64,000 nt of DNA from Thiofaba sp039822285 (GTDB lineage Bacteria > Pseudomonadota > Gammaproteobacteria > Halothiobacillales > Halothiobacillaceae): NCBI RefSeq assembly GCF_039822285.1, contig NZ_JBAJEY010000005.1, positions 152,736 to 216,735 on the forward strand, in the 5' to 3' direction. Shown here one piece after another: positions 61,553 through 64,000 of this stretch; within the stretch, counting starts at the first letter, position 1, and every line of letters begins with the position of its first letter. The notes under the pieces were generated by a model. That model saw nothing but the letters and a program-made list of their open reading frames with translations, was not told where the DNA came from and ran no database searches. Made by a program: the position numbers and the translations under genes.

Positions 61553-62157
61553 TCGCAGCCATGGGCGCGTTGTTCCTGATTTCTGGCGCTTGCGCGCTGG
61601 TCTATCAGGTCGCCTGGCAGCGCATCCTGTTTGCATCATTCGGCGCCGACCTGGAGTCTGTAACCATCGTGGTCGCCGCCTTCATGCTTGGCCTTGGCGT
61701 CGGCGCGCTGGCGGGAGGTTGGCTGTCCGACCGTCACCCCTCCCGCACATTGCTGCTCTTCGCCCTTGCCGAGGGGGGCGTGGGGGTATTCGGATTCCTC
61801 AGTCCAGAGTTGCTGCGCTGGGCAGGGGAGGCCATGATTCACGCCCCGCTGCCTGCCATCGCAGCAGTGAACTTTGCCCTTGTTTTGCTCCCGACGCTAC
61901 TGATGGGAGCCACGCTGCCGATCCTGGTGACCGACCTCGCCCGGCGCTGGACGAACATCGGCAAGGCAACCGGCGCACTTTATGCGAGCAATACTCTTGG
62001 TGCGACCATTGGGGCACTGCTCGCCGGCTTCGCCCTGTTCTACTGGCTCACGCTGGACACGGCCATTCGCCTCGCTGCGTTGGGCAATCTCTCCGTCGCC
62101 GCTGGGGTATCCGTACTTCTCCTCACCTATCCAAATCAAAGCAAGGTAGCCCCATGA
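61528..62157 (+). CDS. Membrane half of a split MFS/spermidine-synthase-like protein
   Basis: The 209-residue protein consists of about six membrane helices with the signature of the membrane domain that is fused to spermidine-synthase-like proteins (ISGACALVYQVAWQRILFASFGADLESVTIVVAAFMLGLGVGALAGG, LLPTLLMGATLPIL). It has no enzymatic domain. The stop overlaps the next gene by four bases (ATGA), and together the two have the length (about 717 aa) of a fused relative. Role unknown; likely works with the next gene product at the inner membrane. Confidence 0.78.
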   Translation: MRQTQDALIAAMGALFLISGACALVYQVAWQRILFASFGADLESVTIVVAAFMLGLGVGALAGGWLSDRHPSRTLLLFALAEGGVGVFGFLSPELLRWAGEAMIHAPLPAIAAVNFALVLLPTLLMGATLPILVTDLARRWTNIGKATGALYASNTLGATIGALLAGFALFYWLTLDTAIRLAALGNLSVAAGVSVLLLTYPNQSKVAP

Positions 62158-63680
62158 GGATGACTACGCTTGCCTGGCTGACGTCGGCTTTGGTCGGTTT
62201 TGCCAGCCTCGGTCAGGAGATTCTTTGGGTGCGGATTGCCGGATTCGCCAATGGCAATTCGCCACAGACCTTCGCCCTCGTCTTGAGTCTCTTTCTCTTC
62301 GGCATCGTTCTTGGGTCGCTCGCCGGGAAGCGCGCCTGCGAAAACCGTTTGCTGACAGCCATCCGCACCTTTGGTGCACGCAGTCTGGTTCTCTCTGGAA
62401 TCATCGACCTCGCCACCCCCTGGTTGGTCATGCAGGCGGCTGGCGGGCTTTTTCTCACGCCACTCATGAGCTGCCTCATTATTGCCACAGCCGCCAGCAA
62501 AGCTGCCCTCTTTCCAGTCGTTCACCACTTGGGGGGGCACCTCGGTAGCGCGGACACTGGCCGCTCCATCGCGCGGGTCTATTTCGCCAACATCGTCGGC
62601 GCAACCCTAGCCCCTTTGCTTATTGGATTCTGGTGGCTTGATCTGATGACGAGCCAGTCACTGATGCTCGCACTTGGGGCCATCATGCTCGCTACTGGGG
62701 GCATGATGGCCCCCCAATTCTCATGGCGCCTAACGCTGGCCCTGTCGGGGCTAGCCGTGCTGTCCACAACGGTCCTGATGCCCCGGCAGACCGCACTGCT
62801 GGAAGCTCTTGCCGCCCCCTCGCCCGGACAGTCAATCGGATTCTTACTTGAGAACAGGCACGGCATCATTCATACCCTAGTCCGCCCTGACACCGATGAG
62901 GCCGTCTATGGCGGCAACATTTACGACGGCAAGATCAATATCGGCCTTATCGATAACAGCAACAGAATCGACCGCGTATACCTGCTAGCCGCCTTGCACC
63001 CACAACCACGCAAGATACTGGTTATTGGTTTATCCGGCGGCTCGTGGACGCGTGTGCTCGCGGCCTTTCCGTCCGTCGAGCGTATCGATGTCATCGAAAT
63101 CAATCCAGGCTATATCACACTCATACGCGGACGCCCAGAAGTGGCACCCATTTTGCGTGACTCGCGTGTGCATATTCACATCGATGACGGTCGCCGCTGG
63201 CTGCGCCGAAACGAAGCCGAGCGTTTCGACCTTATCGTCATGAATACAACATTTCACTGGCGCGCCTTGATAACAAACCTACTTTCATCAGACTTCCTCA
63301 ATTTAGCTCGCACCCACCTCGAACCTGGCGGTATTCTCGCATTCAATGCTACCGGCTCACCCGACGCACTTAAAACAGCTGCCGCAGTGTTTTCGTTTGC
63401 CTATCGGTGGAAAGACAGCAATTTCGTCTACGCTAGCGACCATAACTTCACCACCCCCGATCCTATCCTTGCACGGAATCGTCTGAGCGAGGTGCTTTCC
63501 AACCTTCAGATCAATCGCGCGCATGACAGCGCGCACGCATCAGAAGCGGTCAGCACCTTGCTGTCCAAGGGGTGGATTGACGTCGAGGATGAGGAGAGAC
63601 TTGCAGGGCGGCCGCTTGAGGTGATTACCGATCAAAACATGATCACTGAGTACCGCTATGGTCGCGTGGTGTGGTGGTAA
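62154..63680 (+). CDS. Membrane protein with spermidine-synthase-like domain, divergent active site
   Basis: The 508-residue protein has about six membrane helices (residues about 1-210) and a C-terminal SAM-binding-type domain (ILVIGLSGGSWTRVL, IDVIEINPGY, HIDDGRRWLRR). The position of the aminopropyltransferase catalytic Asp, normally in a D-x-x-DP segment, reads VMNTTFHWRALITNLLS, so polyamine synthesis is unlikely. The fold could carry a related transfer reaction. It forms an ATGA-coupled pair with the preceding membrane gene. The region looks less GC-rich than the rest of the window. Confidence 0.78.
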   Translation: MRMTTLAWLTSALVGFASLGQEILWVRIAGFANGNSPQTFALVLSLFLFGIVLGSLAGKRACENRLLTAIRTFGARSLVLSGIIDLATPWLVMQAAGGLFLTPLMSCLIIATAASKAALFPVVHHLGGHLGSADTGRSIARVYFANIVGATLAPLLIGFWWLDLMTSQSLMLALGAIMLATGGMMAPQFSWRLTLALSGLAVLSTTVLMPRQTALLEALAAPSPGQSIGFLLENRHGIIHTLVRPDTDEAVYGGNIYDGKINIGLIDNSNRIDRVYLLAALHPQPRKILVIGLSGGSWTRVLAAFPSVERIDVIEINPGYITLIRGRPEVAPILRDSRVHIHIDDGRRWLRRNEAERFDLIVMNTTFHWRALITNLLSSDFLNLARTHLEPGGILAFNATGSPDALKTAAAVFSFAYRWKDSNFVYASDHNFTTPDPILARNRLSEVLSNLQINRAHDSAHASEAVSTLLSKGWIDVEDEERLAGRPLEVITDQNMITEYRYGRVVWW

Positions 63681-63697
63681 TTGTCACATCCCGTATT

Positions 63698-63721
63698 CCG
63701 CTCGCGCTCTATCCGGGCTAC
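63698..63721. repeat. REP-like half-element, GTAGCCCGGATG family
   Basis: CGCTCTATCCGGGCTAC is the right arm of the family seen at 57996-58086, with one change. It overlaps the end of the leftward Uma2 gene, whose TAG stop is at 63718-63720 in the arm. Confidence 0.6.
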
Positions 63722-64000
63722 GGTGTTTCGCTCAAGTCAGCAAAGAGACTTTCGACCTCAAGCTCCATCTCAAGACAGGCGAGATAAAACCGCCCCTGAA
63801 GGTAGAGCTCATGGGTCGCTCCGGGGTAGCGGAAGACCTCGACCCTGCGGCGGTCGGGATTGATCACGAGGTACTCTTTCAGCCCTGAGAGGCGGGCGTA
63901 GTTGAACCGTTTCTCGAACAGGTCAATGCGCGCAGTGGAGGGGGAGGGTTCTACCCCGTTTTCACGGACGGTTGTAAAAGGCTCAAGAATTTCTGATCCT
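63718..64000 (-). CDS. Uma2 family protein, C-terminal part
   Basis: Reading leftward from the right edge, 93 residues are visible, open to the end of the window. They match the C-terminal half of the Uma2 family (PSPSTARIDLFEKRFNYARLSGLKEYLVINPDRRRVEVFRYPG), so this is a second Uma2 gene after 53732-54367. The start lies outside the window. Its TAG stop falls in a GTAGCCCGG-type repeat arm. Confidence 0.8.
   Translation of the reverse strand, partial: GSEILEPFTTVRENGVEPSPSTARIDLFEKRFNYARLSGLKEYLVINPDRRRVEVFRYPGATHELYLQGRFYLACLEMELEVESLFADLSETP

Overview
The window is a 64 kb piece of a GC-rich proteobacterial chromosome. The housekeeping genes point to a gammaproteobacterium, perhaps of the Chromatiales/Ectothiorhodospiraceae type or a near relative: a hemC-hemD-hemX-hemY cluster, a DUF2333 protein, yggX next to mutY, a Sia-type signalling operon, and cysteine-poor L31 and L36 paralogues. 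This placement is inferred from gene content, not from a search. Coding density is very high and several operons have ATGA overlaps. No rRNA, tRNA, CRISPR array or complete insertion sequence was seen.

Layout. 1-7.6 kb: a truncated TolC-family gene, an isoaspartate methyltransferase-like gene, a two-domain PPK2 kinase, a TPP riboswitch with thiC, a glycine-zipper protein, and a UPF0178 gene overlapping recQ. 7.8-15.1 kb: a second glycine-zipper/His-rich protein, a membrane thioredoxin-like protein, bolA, an orphan LuxR-type regulator, and two large exported repeat proteins that share a domain and an upstream motif. 15.3-25.6 kb: a leftward type II secretion operon, gspE-F-G-H-I-J-K-L-M-(C-like)-D. 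25.7-28.6 kb: a siaABCD-like operon whose phosphatase has an N-terminal CBS pair. 28.7-34.4 kb: yggX, mutY, an AsmA protein, a DUF2333 protein, a moaD-like gene and a small membrane protein. 34.7-40.3 kb: carbohydrate genes, a PilZ protein, a CBS-PAS-GGDEF-EAL protein and a cbpA-like gene. 40.5-46.5 kb: L36, rdgB, hemW, L31, a nuclease, malic enzyme and a 5'-3' exonuclease. 46.5-53.6 kb: mtgA, argH, a thioredoxin-like gene and hemCDXY. 53.7-59.0 kb: a Uma2-family gene, ubiD, then four consecutive toxin-antitoxin-like gene pairs. 59.0-63.7 kb: a sigma-54-type promoter, a type IV pilin, a phosphoethanolamine-transferase-like enzyme and a split membrane/spermidine-synthase-like pair. The right edge cuts a second Uma2 gene.

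Small palindromic repeats run through the window: three REP-like families, one MITE-like element in two copies, and a triple-hairpin insert inside a Uma2 gene. Several touch coding sequence. They supply the stop codons of hemY and of a thioredoxin-like gene, and one encodes the N-terminal extension of HemD.

The sections most worth following up are the regulator with its two surface proteins, the CBS-type Sia operon, the pilin gene with its possible modification enzymes, and the toxin-antitoxin cluster. Two c-di-GMP enzymes (SiaD-like and CBS-PAS-GGDEF-EAL), a PilZ receptor, the surface proteins and the pilin fit a lifestyle of regulated surface attachment; that link is inference.
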